31,494 bases of DNA from Oscillospiraceae bacterium (GTDB taxonomy: Bacteria > Bacillota > Clostridia > Oscillospirales > JAKOTC01): contig DAOPZJ010000031.1 in NCBI GenBank assembly GCA_035353335.1, positions 1-31,494 on the forward strand. The letters are read 5' to 3'. A program made the translations under genes and the position numbers. Shown piece by piece: positions 7,295 to 15,293 of this stretch; position 1 is the stretch's first letter; each line of letters opens with the position of its first letter. Below the pieces are notes generated by a model. That model did no database searches, had not been told where the DNA came from, and was given only the letters and a program-made list of their open reading frames with translations.

Positions 7295-8008
7295 TCAATA
7301 ATTATTTTCATAAAAAACCACTGTTAAATATCCTGTTGCGTCTTGTATTTCCATGCCTAATACTTCAGCGGCGTTTGTACTTGCAGCGATATCTACAGAA
7401 CAGTCTTTCAATAATTCCAATATGGCAGCAAGTACAACAGGGGCATCAAGATATGTTTCGTCAAGTCCCATAATAGCTGATGAATCAAAGCTTTTTATAT
7501 ATTCTTCCATCTTGGCGCGGTTCACTTGTTCATCTTGCGTATATAATCCATGCGAAAAATCTATTGATGCAACGATAATTACATCCGGTTCCGAAAATGC
7601 TGTTTCCATTACTTTTTTCGCAATGTTATAGGATGCGCCCTTTTGGAAAATAATCGGGATAATATTTGAATTCGGCAGATACTGCTCAATAATTGGAATA
7701 AGATTTGTAATACTATGTTCGTTTTTAATTAATTCGTCATTTACCCCGATTTGATTGTAGAGTGTTGAACCATCGCACGTTGACGCGATTTTCGGGCCGT
7801 TTGCGGTATGATTCGGACCCACTAAAATAATCGTCTTTGGATTATCGGCAACAATAGAGTTGATTCCGTCTTCCGCTAATTTAATTGCAACCACATCATG
7901 CGGCACGATCAGCGCTTTGATTTTACGCGGTTCCGGGGCGGTTGAATAAGCGAAAAATAAATTAAAACAAAATATAATCACAAAAAACAATAAACCGTAT
8001 TTTTTCAT
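7295..8008 (-). CDS. Exported Memo-family (AmmeMemoRadiSam protein B) protein
   Basis: The 237-residue protein has an N-terminal hydrophobic segment (about residues 5-21) that should export or anchor it. The Memo fold follows; it is related to LigB-type extradiol dioxygenases. Candidate metal-site histidines are His37 (IVPHDV), His67 (VGPNHTA) and His153 (IDFSHGL), corresponding in order to the three conserved Memo histidines. I see no equivalent of the C-terminal Cys of the animal protein. AMMECR1 and radical SAM partners, which give the system its name, are absent. The start codon overlaps the stop of the A2M-like gene (ATGA, 8005-8008), so the two are translationally coupled and probably act together outside the cell. 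Function is unknown. Codon use is AT-rich like its partner. Confidence 0.85.
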   Translation of the reverse strand: MKKYGLLFFVIIFCFNLFFAYSTAPEPRKIKALIVPHDVVAIKLAEDGINSIVADNPKTIILVGPNHTANGPKIASTCDGSTLYNQIGVNDELIKNEHSITNLIPIIEQYLPNSNIIPIIFQKGASYNIAKKVMETAFSEPDVIIVASIDFSHGLYTQDEQVNRAKMEEYIKSFDSSAIMGLDETYLDAPVVLAAILELLKDCSVDIAASTNAAEVLGMEIQDATGYLTVVFYENNY

Positions 8009-11000
8009 TTTATGTCAATTACACCGCCCTCCGCTTTGTTGATAATTTCGGGTTTTGTTGCGTTAATAATATAAGAACCTTCACTCTTGAAACTGCCTGT
8101 CATCGTTGGTTTTGTGTTGAAAATAATATTGCCTGTTCGTGGTTCTTTGCATTTATAAACTGTAAATGTAATTTGTTTGCCCTTAACTTCCGACACCCAC
8201 ACATTTTTGCCCGCCATAGACCGATCTATCCCTAAAAAATCAAGTCCGGCAGGCATCATATGTATGATATTATAATACCCGTCAGGCGCTTCGGCGGTTA
8301 TTCCATAACCAATTTCGCCCGTAACGAATCGTTGCGTCGCAGAGTCTATTTCATTAGGGTACTTTTGATTAACATATAATAATGGTGACACATTACCTTG
8401 CGGGAATCCGGATGCGGTATAGCTAACGGAAACTTCAATTTCCTGTTCAATGCCGTTAAATTTAATTTCCCGTAACTGCTCCGCTGTGAGCATAAGCGAG
8501 TGACTTACCCACAGTTTTATTTCTTTTTCCTCACTGTCAAGAGTATAGGTAAAAGTGGCGCAATCGGCATTAACTTTTTGCGCTTTATGTTTTAATACCA
8601 TCACTTGCTGCAGCAAATACAGATCATCCACACCCTTGTTTTCAAGGACATATTGGAACAGCAGATCTCCTTCGGGCATATCAAGCAGCACCGCTGCTGC
8701 CGCCAGATTGGCGGTAAATTTAATTGTTTCCTCGCGCTCGTTCGCGTCCCAATACATTGTATTACCGGCAACCTTGCAAAAATCGGTTATAAGTTCACTG
8801 ACGATTTCTTTCGCATTGCCGCCATCACCGAAAAATATGTGAATAAGGGCAAGATTGAGTTTAACTTCAGCCGTAACACCCGGTTGTTTGAAATCGTTAA
8901 TGTATTGTAAAACAGGTTCTTTCAAGGCGGCAAGTCCCGCCAGCGCGAGGGATGATCCTTCCGGGTTTTCATTTTTTAATTTGTTCATTTGGCCGTATAA
9001 ATAATTTGCCGCTGCGGATTTATTGAAGCTTTCGCCCGAAACCGCGCAGGCCCAGACAGTTGTTTCCAACTCCGCCGTCGAATATGTAAATGGAGATATA
9101 CTTCCATCTGAATTTTGATAATTTGCTATTTTTGCCGTGTAATCCGTGCCGCTTGAATAGCCGTACACCGGAGTGTCCGTTAAAATTTCCTCCGCAGTCT
9201 TTTTTGCGATAAACTGCTCTACCCTTACCGCATTTGTATGCCGAATTTTTTGTAAGGCTCGTATAACCTGCGCCTTTTGTTTGTCGGAAAATATTAAATT
9301 AACCGTGCCGTTTACGGACAAATCAATATTTGTGTTGTTTTTAGAAAGCATAAAGGTATCGGTTTTAATATGGGTTATAGCACTGTCAACAACGGTAAAT
9401 TTTGTGGTGATTTTATCTGAATATTCTTTATATTTAGCTGAAACCGTAATATCGTGAATGCCCTTCGGAAGCTGCGGCAGCTCTATTTCCGTCCAAACGG
9501 ATATTTTTCCCGTTTCTGTCTGATTAAAGTTAAGCGAAGGAATTTCAATGGTATATTGAACATTACCATCTGTAAGTGCCGTTCCCGCGTTCCTTATGCC
9601 GAGTTTTGGTTTATCTCCGGTAATAAAAGTGTCGTTTAAACGAATGTCTGCAAAGAAGGGCAGGGTAGAAATTATATTAGTCCTTCCGCTCCCTGCCATA
9701 ATATCGCCCGGCCGGAACGCTTGCCAAAAAATACGCCACGAAGTAATATTATCGGGCAGTTTTACCTCAAGTACCGCTGTGCCGTTATTATTTGTTTCGA
9801 GGGTTTTGAATAAGGCGGTATCTCTGAAATCCGAACGCTCTCCTTCGCCTTCTCCACCTTTTCCGCCGTCCGAACTTGCCCCGACTATAACATGACTGAT
9901 TGCCGTTTTCGGCCAAAAATAATACCGATCGCCAAAAATTCTCGCATTGATGTCAACATACTGTTCGCGTATTGAAAGCAAAGCTTCGTCAACCATGTTA
10001 ATATTTATGTAACCCTTAACCGGACGATTATCGGCGTCAGTAAGCGTCAGCGTAATCTTTGCCGTATCTCCCGGTTTATAATACGGTTTATCGGGCGATA
10101 CATCCACAAACAGCGCGCGGCTTTCATTATTTAAAAGGACTGAATGGTTTCCCCAATCACTATTAGTATCAATATATTTCCTGCCGTCAAAATGCACACC
10201 TAAAACATTGATATTCGGTAAATATTTATTATCGAACACGAAGTTGAGTATATTATCCTGCGTTACAGTATAATCAATAATTCTGTCACTTGCGCGGATA
10301 AAAAGAACGGTTCCCTGTTCTATTTTATTTTGATTATTATAATATAGCGAAAGAGAAACTTCGTCCCCGACGGTATAATCATTTTTATTGTCATTGGATT
10401 TAATATTGACAAATCGCTGTTCATTATCACCGAAATATTCAGATGAAGGGAGATACTGCGTACGGATAAACGCTCTTCCTTTTCTGTCCGTGCCTTCAAT
10501 TTTAATTTTATATTCTTGATCGGAAAGAACCGGAAAATCAAAATATTGAATGTCTTTCCCTTTTACGGTAATGTTTTGCGCAAATTCAAACAATTCGCTC
10601 CGTTCATATCTGTATGATTCGCTATATGTCTTGGTGTACGGGTCGTATTGTTTTTGCCCGGCAGGGATTTTATTCCATTCTATTTTTGTAAAGTTGATTT
10701 TAAGCGATACGTTGCTATCGAAATCTTTTAAATAACCATCCCTGCTATTCCATATGTCATCAAGTCCGCTGAAATCTACAGCGAACGCTTGAATCCCTAA
10801 GTTGCAAATCTTTCCGTTTCTTTTGGCTGTGGTATTGATTTCAATATCACTGTTAACAACCGAAATATCAATATTTTCATATACATCACCTATTTCAGGC
10901 AACACAGCTTCCGAACTGATGTACTTGCTTGATATAAGATAATTGCTGTTTAACATGCCGTTGACCTTAACACTCACGCTGCCATTGATGTCAGTTTTGA

Positions 11001-12876
11001 ATTGCGAGCCGTCAAGTCTTATATCCAGCCCACTAAACGGCGTGCCGTCAAAATATTCCGCTGTCGCTGTGACATTCGCTTCTTCACCGGCCCAAATGAT
11101 TGGTTTATCTGAAGAAAGTTTTATATTATAAGCGGGTTTTTTATACAAATCAACTTCAAAGTACGTACTGCTTAAATATTTATCATCATAATAAAATGAC
11201 AAGTAATAATCATCCGGCGCTAATTCCGGCAACTGTATCTGCCCTTCAAAAACGCCGTTTGTGACATTAACTTCAATTTTTATTTCGCTTTGGTTCTCGT
11301 TATCCCAATAAGACTTTTCAACAACCGCAGTAACTTTATCAATATCTTTAGATCCGGATAGTTTTGGCGAAATTACCCCAAAAAAATTAAGTGTATCATT
11401 GGGTTTGTAGAGTTGTTTATCCACATAAATATATTTCCAATAATCTAATCTGTTAAATACGCTTGCGTCTTCATTTTTTCCCACAGAAACCAAGAGTTGA
11501 TCGCTGCCTTTTTGCACACAATAGTATGAATTATCCGGGTCTTTCGTTTTCAAAATGCCTTGTGCGTCTGTCGTGCCGATATTTGCGCCGTTAATTTTTG
11601 ACACTTGTGCTTCGGAAACAGGTAAAGATGTCGCTAAATCGTTTACCCAAAACAGTCGATCATCCTTATCGCTCACCGCATATGCGCTCAGATCGGTAAT
11701 CTGGAATAAAGAAATTTCTGTATAACCGCCAAGAGTAAACTCTGCCGCATAAAATCCCTTTTGCAATATTTCCGGTATAACTACCACTCCGCCATAATCG
11801 CCGCCGTAAATTTCGATTTGGTTTTCGTAAACTTTGTTTAATGCCGAAGTATCAATTTTCGGACGCGTTTGCCCATCCCAAAAATCATAATTTAACCTGT
11901 CGCTTACCGCTTTTGCATAATTATTGATATCATTAAATTGATATATTTTTACGGAAAATCCGTTGCTTTTATCTGCCATGCTGTTAAAAGACACATCAAA
12001 GGCAGGTGTTTCCGTAGTCATAAAGGCATTATTTTCATTTTCGATAAAAAATTGGAACTTATACTTTAAATCTCCTTCGTCGGTCGAAAATTTAAAGACA
12101 AAATCTTCCCCTAATGTATGCGTTCCCAAAGCATCTGCCAGTGTTCCATTTACGCAGACTTTATAAACTGTACCGCTAGTCATTGTTTCATCAGGAGCAA
12201 AACTATATGTATTTATATTTATTTTGTACCAGTTTCCGTTAAGTGTCGGTTGAAAAGTAACTTTATCTTTTAAGTCATCAATATTTATATCATTTTTAAA
12301 AGTGAGTTCGATTGCGGAATTTATGGGTACGTTTGTGCTTTGATCCCGGGGAAGTGTTTTTTCGATGCCGAATTCTTTTTGTGTTTGAAACGCAAAACTG
12401 TTTCCTGATCGCACAGGAAGATTTTGTTCCGTTTGAATCGGGTCATAGCTAAACGTGTATACCGTATTGGGAGCGAGATGTGTCTGCGGTAATAATTTAA
12501 ATTCCAAGTCATTTTTTGTTTTTTCAAGGGTATATTCAATCTGCGGCGAAGTTTTAAGCCACTTAATAATCTTATCTTTATCTGTTGGTTCGGAAAAAGA
12601 TAAAAGAAAAGCAGCTTCCGAGGGAATACAGTTATTCTTGTCTGTTGCAAGGGCTTTTATGTTAAAATCGCCGAACGGTAAAACCGCAGGCTGCTGTGAA
12701 TAAGTAAATGCCCACGTTCCAACACCTGCAAATAAAATGAAAAAGAAACCCGCAGTAAACCAAAAATACTTTCTTTTATAAAGATCCAACGATTTTGTTT
12801 TAATCTTTGCAACAAACATTATTAATTTTGCTTTTAACTGATTCGAAAGTTTCTGACACTTTACTTTTAAACACAT
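8005..12876 (-). CDS. Membrane-anchored alpha-2-macroglobulin-like protein, thioester Cys lost
   Basis: This giant 1623-residue protein has one N-terminal membrane helix (about 38-57) and an extracellular body. In order I see two Big_5/SbsA-type Ig-like domains, MG-type beta domains including the MG2 hallmark YKPNDTLNFFGVI (near 490), a second KPGDTAKITL repeat followed by the bait-region domain, and the A2M signature LPDNITSWRIFW (near 1040). A helical thioester-domain-like region comes next, then a C-terminal beta domain. Bacterial A2Ms trap proteases and usually form a thioester from CxEQ. Here the site reads RVEQ (Arg1218 to Gln1221), so the thioester cannot form, as in YfaS-type proteins. 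The ATG at 12876 has GGAGGT 7 nt upstream; the frame is open for 69 more codons to 13083 but that part lacks such a site. It is coupled to the downstream Memo-like gene. Composition is AT-rich compared with flanks. Confidence 0.9.
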   Translation of the reverse strand: MCLKVKCQKLSNQLKAKLIMFVAKIKTKSLDLYKRKYFWFTAGFFFILFAGVGTWAFTYSQQPAVLPFGDFNIKALATDKNNCIPSEAAFLLSFSEPTDKDKIIKWLKTSPQIEYTLEKTKNDLEFKLLPQTHLAPNTVYTFSYDPIQTEQNLPVRSGNSFAFQTQKEFGIEKTLPRDQSTNVPINSAIELTFKNDINIDDLKDKVTFQPTLNGNWYKININTYSFAPDETMTSGTVYKVCVNGTLADALGTHTLGEDFVFKFSTDEGDLKYKFQFFIENENNAFMTTETPAFDVSFNSMADKSNGFSVKIYQFNDINNYAKAVSDRLNYDFWDGQTRPKIDTSALNKVYENQIEIYGGDYGGVVVIPEILQKGFYAAEFTLGGYTEISLFQITDLSAYAVSDKDDRLFWVNDLATSLPVSEAQVSKINGANIGTTDAQGILKTKDPDNSYYCVQKGSDQLLVSVGKNEDASVFNRLDYWKYIYVDKQLYKPNDTLNFFGVISPKLSGSKDIDKVTAVVEKSYWDNENQSEIKIEVNVTNGVFEGQIQLPELAPDDYYLSFYYDDKYLSSTYFEVDLYKKPAYNIKLSSDKPIIWAGEEANVTATAEYFDGTPFSGLDIRLDGSQFKTDINGSVSVKVNGMLNSNYLISSKYISSEAVLPEIGDVYENIDISVVNSDIEINTTAKRNGKICNLGIQAFAVDFSGLDDIWNSRDGYLKDFDSNVSLKINFTKIEWNKIPAGQKQYDPYTKTYSESYRYERSELFEFAQNITVKGKDIQYFDFPVLSDQEYKIKIEGTDRKGRAFIRTQYLPSSEYFGDNEQRFVNIKSNDNKNDYTVGDEVSLSLYYNNQNKIEQGTVLFIRASDRIIDYTVTQDNILNFVFDNKYLPNINVLGVHFDGRKYIDTNSDWGNHSVLLNNESRALFVDVSPDKPYYKPGDTAKITLTLTDADNRPVKGYININMVDEALLSIREQYVDINARIFGDRYYFWPKTAISHVIVGASSDGGKGGEGEGERSDFRDTALFKTLETNNNGTAVLEVKLPDNITSWRIFWQAFRPGDIMAGSGRTNIISTLPFFADIRLNDTFITGDKPKLGIRNAGTALTDGNVQYTIEIPSLNFNQTETGKISVWTEIELPQLPKGIHDITVSAKYKEYSDKITTKFTVVDSAITHIKTDTFMLSKNNTNIDLSVNGTVNLIFSDKQKAQVIRALQKIRHTNAVRVEQFIAKKTAEEILTDTPVYGYSSGTDYTAKIANYQNSDGSISPFTYSTAELETTVWACAVSGESFNKSAAANYLYGQMNKLKNENPEGSSLALAGLAALKEPVLQYINDFKQPGVTAEVKLNLALIHIFFGDGGNAKEIVSELITDFCKVAGNTMYWDANEREETIKFTANLAAAAVLLDMPEGDLLFQYVLENKGVDDLYLLQQVMVLKHKAQKVNADCATFTYTLDSEEKEIKLWVSHSLMLTAEQLREIKFNGIEQEIEVSVSYTASGFPQGNVSPLLYVNQKYPNEIDSATQRFVTGEIGYGITAEAPDGYYNIIHMMPAGLDFLGIDRSMAGKNVWVSEVKGKQITFTVYKCKEPRTGNIIFNTKPTMTGSFKSEGSYIINATKPEIINKAEGGVIDIK

Positions 12877-13153
12877 ACTTAATACCTCCGATATTCGTAT
12901 TGAAAATTGATGAAATAATTTGACTTTATAATACGACCAATGTGTATTCCGATGAACAGCTTGAAATAATCGGAGGCGTTCTCTATCGGTGCGATGAACA
13001 CGCAGACCGACAATGATAAAGACGAGCGGGAGTGAAGATAAAAAATCCCTTAATACGAGTAATAACTTTATAGATCCTTCCAAGTCCCATAATCATTGTG
13101 AATTGTTTTTTGTTGATCATATTCAAGATAAAACAAAAATCGAGTCCGATACA

Positions 13154-13183
13154 AGCATAACATAAAACGGCTTTATATGTCAA
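13154..13183 (-). promoter_or_regulatory. Candidate promoter of the A2M-Memo operon
   Basis: The gene-free stretch 12877-13353 separates the A2M and GNAT genes. On its minus strand TTGACA (13178-13183) and TATGCT (13154-13159) are 18 bp apart. It would give a leader of about 270 nt, through which the A2M frame stays open. No other strong element, RNA gene or conserved ORF is visible in this stretch. For the GNAT side, an extended -10 (TGTGATAAT, 13301-13309) is the only hint. Confidence 0.4.
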
Positions 13184-13353
13184 CATTTTCCGTTAATGAA
13201 TTCGCTACGAAAGGAAAATAATTGCATTTGTGCCCTTGATGCTTTCATATAGGGTCGAACCACTCTCAAGTTGAGAAGATATTTTCCGACTTGTTTTATT
13301 TGTGATAATATGGTAAACTTTTACTCACAGATTTTTGCAAAGGGGTGAGACGG

Positions 13354-13905
13354 ATGATCAACTATGTCGGAACAAAAACTCTTGAAACAAAAAGATTGAT
13401 ATTGCGCAGATACGAGTTATCTGATGCAGATGATATGTTCAATAATTTTGCAAATAATGAAAATGTCAGCAGGTTTTTGTCTTGGTATCCTCACGAAAAT
13501 GTAGAAGCCACTAAAAAACTTTTAATATCCTGGATTGAAGAATATAAAAACGATAACAGATATATGTGGGCGATTGTTTTAAAAGAAATGAATCAGGTTA
13601 TCGGTTCAATATCGGTCGTTGGAATGTCGGAAAAACATCAAACAGCTGAACTCGGATATTCCATCGGTGAAGCGTATTGGGGCAAGGGTATAACCACTGA
13701 AGCAGTCGAAGTTGTTATAGCATTTTTATTTAACGAAGTGGGATTTCATAGAATTCAAGCAAAGCATGACACCCATAATCCGGCATCCGGCAGAGTGATG
13801 GAAAAGGTCGGCATGAAGTTTGAAGGAACTATGCGTCACGAAAGGATTCACAAGGACGGCTCACGCGGCGACACAATTATTTGGGCCATTATTCATGACG
13901 AATGA
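13354..13905 (+). CDS. GNAT-family N-acetyltransferase (RimJ/RimL type)
   Basis: The 183-residue acetyltransferase transfers acetyl from acetyl-CoA to an amine. LETKRLILRRYELSDADD at the N-terminus and the acetyl-CoA pocket around Tyr108-Gly112 (EAYWGKGITTEA) are typical of the Acetyltransf_3 group, as is the C-terminal NPASGRVMEKVGMKFEG. The substrate may be a ribosomal protein N-terminus, an antibiotic or a small amine; the sequence does not decide. ATG 13354 is preferred to a GTG three codons upstream because AAAGGGG lies 8 nt before it and overlaps the GTG. It is divergent from the A2M gene and has similarly AT-rich codon use. Confidence 0.9.
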   Translation: MINYVGTKTLETKRLILRRYELSDADDMFNNFANNENVSRFLSWYPHENVEATKKLLISWIEEYKNDNRYMWAIVLKEMNQVIGSISVVGMSEKHQTAELGYSIGEAYWGKGITTEAVEVVIAFLFNEVGFHRIQAKHDTHNPASGRVMEKVGMKFEGTMRHERIHKDGSRGDTIIWAIIHDE

Positions 13906-13983
13906 ATACCATTGTATAAAAATTACCTGCGAAAGAAGCCATATCTTTCATACGCATACTTTCCAAGATAGTGCAGTGATTAC

Positions 13984-14013
13984 ACCCGCCACATCAATCA
14001 AGCTGCGGCGGGT
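13984..14013 (+). terminator. Weak hairpin after the GNAT gene
   Basis: ACCCGCC (13984-13990) pairs with GGCGGGT (14007-14013) around a 16-nt loop. Only a broken T-rich run follows, so this is a tentative terminator. Nothing else is supported between 14014 and 14153. Confidence 0.4.
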
Positions 14014-14153
14014 ATTTCAATACTTCTTTATTTGAAGGCACTTTTATTGCTGCCCTTAATCGAGGCTGATAATTTTCCGATATTGATTCGGGTATCTTTT
14101 TATTCGGTTTTTGCAAAAAATCTTTTTGCTATTCCTGTCTTAAAAATTCGATC

Positions 14154-15125
14154 TTATGCCAACTTGTCCTTTTTGTCCCATCCCTCTGCCCACGAGTCGA
14201 AAGTCAAGTCGGATATTTCAAATTCCGCGATGAGCTGATTGACGTCGTTTTCCTGCCAACGGTTGTTTTGTTTATCGTAAGTCAGATGCATCATATGCTG
14301 ATATACATTCAGCTGCGCATGGCGACAGCCCTGTTTTTTGCAGATACACAAATCAACCGCCGTGAAAGCGTGCTTGCTGATTTCGGGAGTATTCAGGTCG
14401 GACAACACGCTTTTGGGCTCGTTTTCGCCGATTCGTCTGAGCAATTCGGCGGTGTTGCAGCTGTGTATTTTTAAAACATCCTTGCGCTCGTATAAATTAG
14501 AATCACAGTACGGACAGAATTTGCCGCTTCCGACCTTTGCATTATAGATCGCAATACCGACAAAACCGAGGATGGGGAGGGCGAGCCCCATGAGCAGAGA
14601 CATAATTCCCGTGACGCCCCCCGCGGACCAAAACAGAATGGTACTGCGTAGCGCGGAGGGGACAAAGATGACAATCGACGTGACAACGGTAAGCCAAGCG
14701 CTGTTTCCTTTTCCCCAAATGTTGATGAGCCGTTTGAATATCGCAGATATTCCGACGGACAGACCCACACTTACGCCGATGTATACCGCCAGAACGATAA
14801 TAACATAACGAAGAAGCGTGGAAAGCGCCAACAGAATCGGAAACAGAAAATACAGCGCCGCGCCGACAACAACGGAAAGGAGCAGGATCGGAATGGCTTT
14901 TCCTATCACAACAGCGCGTTTTTGATTCCATTTTGATTCCTTGGGTTCAATCTTGGGAAAGCGGAATTTGAACGGTAAAATCTGTGTTCCGGTCTTGTCT
15001 GCGCCGCACCACGGGCAGAGTTCGCTTCCGATTTCCCGCTGCGCACCGCATTTTTTGCACACGGCAAGTTCCTCTGTCGGCAACGCCTCATTCGGCGCGG
15101 CTGTGGAAATGTCATTGTTTTGCAT
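14154..15125 (-). CDS. Zinc-ribbon multi-pass membrane protein of unknown function
   Basis: The 323-residue protein opens with a zinc ribbon made of Cys23, Cys26, Cys37 and Cys40 (CKKCG and CPWCG). A run of hydrophobic segments follows (about 75-128 and 143-205), then a second Cys-rich module beginning CPYC with later CICKKQGC and two His. The C-terminus is acidic and soluble (about 110 residues). I do not recognise a named family beyond zinc-ribbon membrane proteins. Both metal modules flank the membrane part and probably sit on the same cytosolic side. AAGGAA lies 7 nt upstream of the ATG. It appears monocistronic, converging on the GNAT gene and possessing its own promoter. Confidence 0.7.
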   Translation of the reverse strand: MQNNDISTAAPNEALPTEELAVCKKCGAQREIGSELCPWCGADKTGTQILPFKFRFPKIEPKESKWNQKRAVVIGKAIPILLLSVVVGAALYFLFPILLALSTLLRYVIIVLAVYIGVSVGLSVGISAIFKRLINIWGKGNSAWLTVVTSIVIFVPSALRSTILFWSAGGVTGIMSLLMGLALPILGFVGIAIYNAKVGSGKFCPYCDSNLYERKDVLKIHSCNTAELLRRIGENEPKSVLSDLNTPEISKHAFTAVDLCICKKQGCRHAQLNVYQHMMHLTYDKQNNRWQENDVNQLIAEFEISDLTFDSWAEGWDKKDKLA

Positions 15126-15190
15126 ACCGAAATTCCTTTCTGAATCAACATTTTTATGTATCCGGAGTTTGGGGTTTCACGTTATTTTTT

Positions 15191-15219
15191 ATTATAACGC
15201 AGGCATATTGATATTTCAA
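15191..15219 (-). promoter_or_regulatory. Promoter of the zinc-ribbon membrane protein gene
   Basis: On the minus strand TTGAAA (15214-15219) and TATAAT (15191-15196) are 17 bp apart, about 65 bp upstream of the ATG. Confidence 0.75.
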
Positions 15220-15248
15220 GATATTTCCTATCTGTGAGTTATAAGAAA

Positions 15249-15277
15249 TAAAAGCGGTCTAAATTAGGCCGCTTTTA
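15249..15277 (-). terminator. Terminator of the beta-propeller glycosidase gene
   Basis: A 12-bp stem with one G-U pair (15249-15260 with 15266-15277, core AAAAGCGG/CCGCTTTT) and a 5-nt loop lie 17 bp after the stop of the gene at 15294. A T-rich run follows on the minus strand. Confidence 0.85.
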
Positions 15278-15293
15278 TCAATGTTGATATGAT

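Noticed and set aside
12877..13083. 69-codon extension of the A2M protein
   Set aside because: GGAGGT 7 nt before ATG 12876 and the membrane helix just downstream fit a normal start; the extension begins at TTG with no site.
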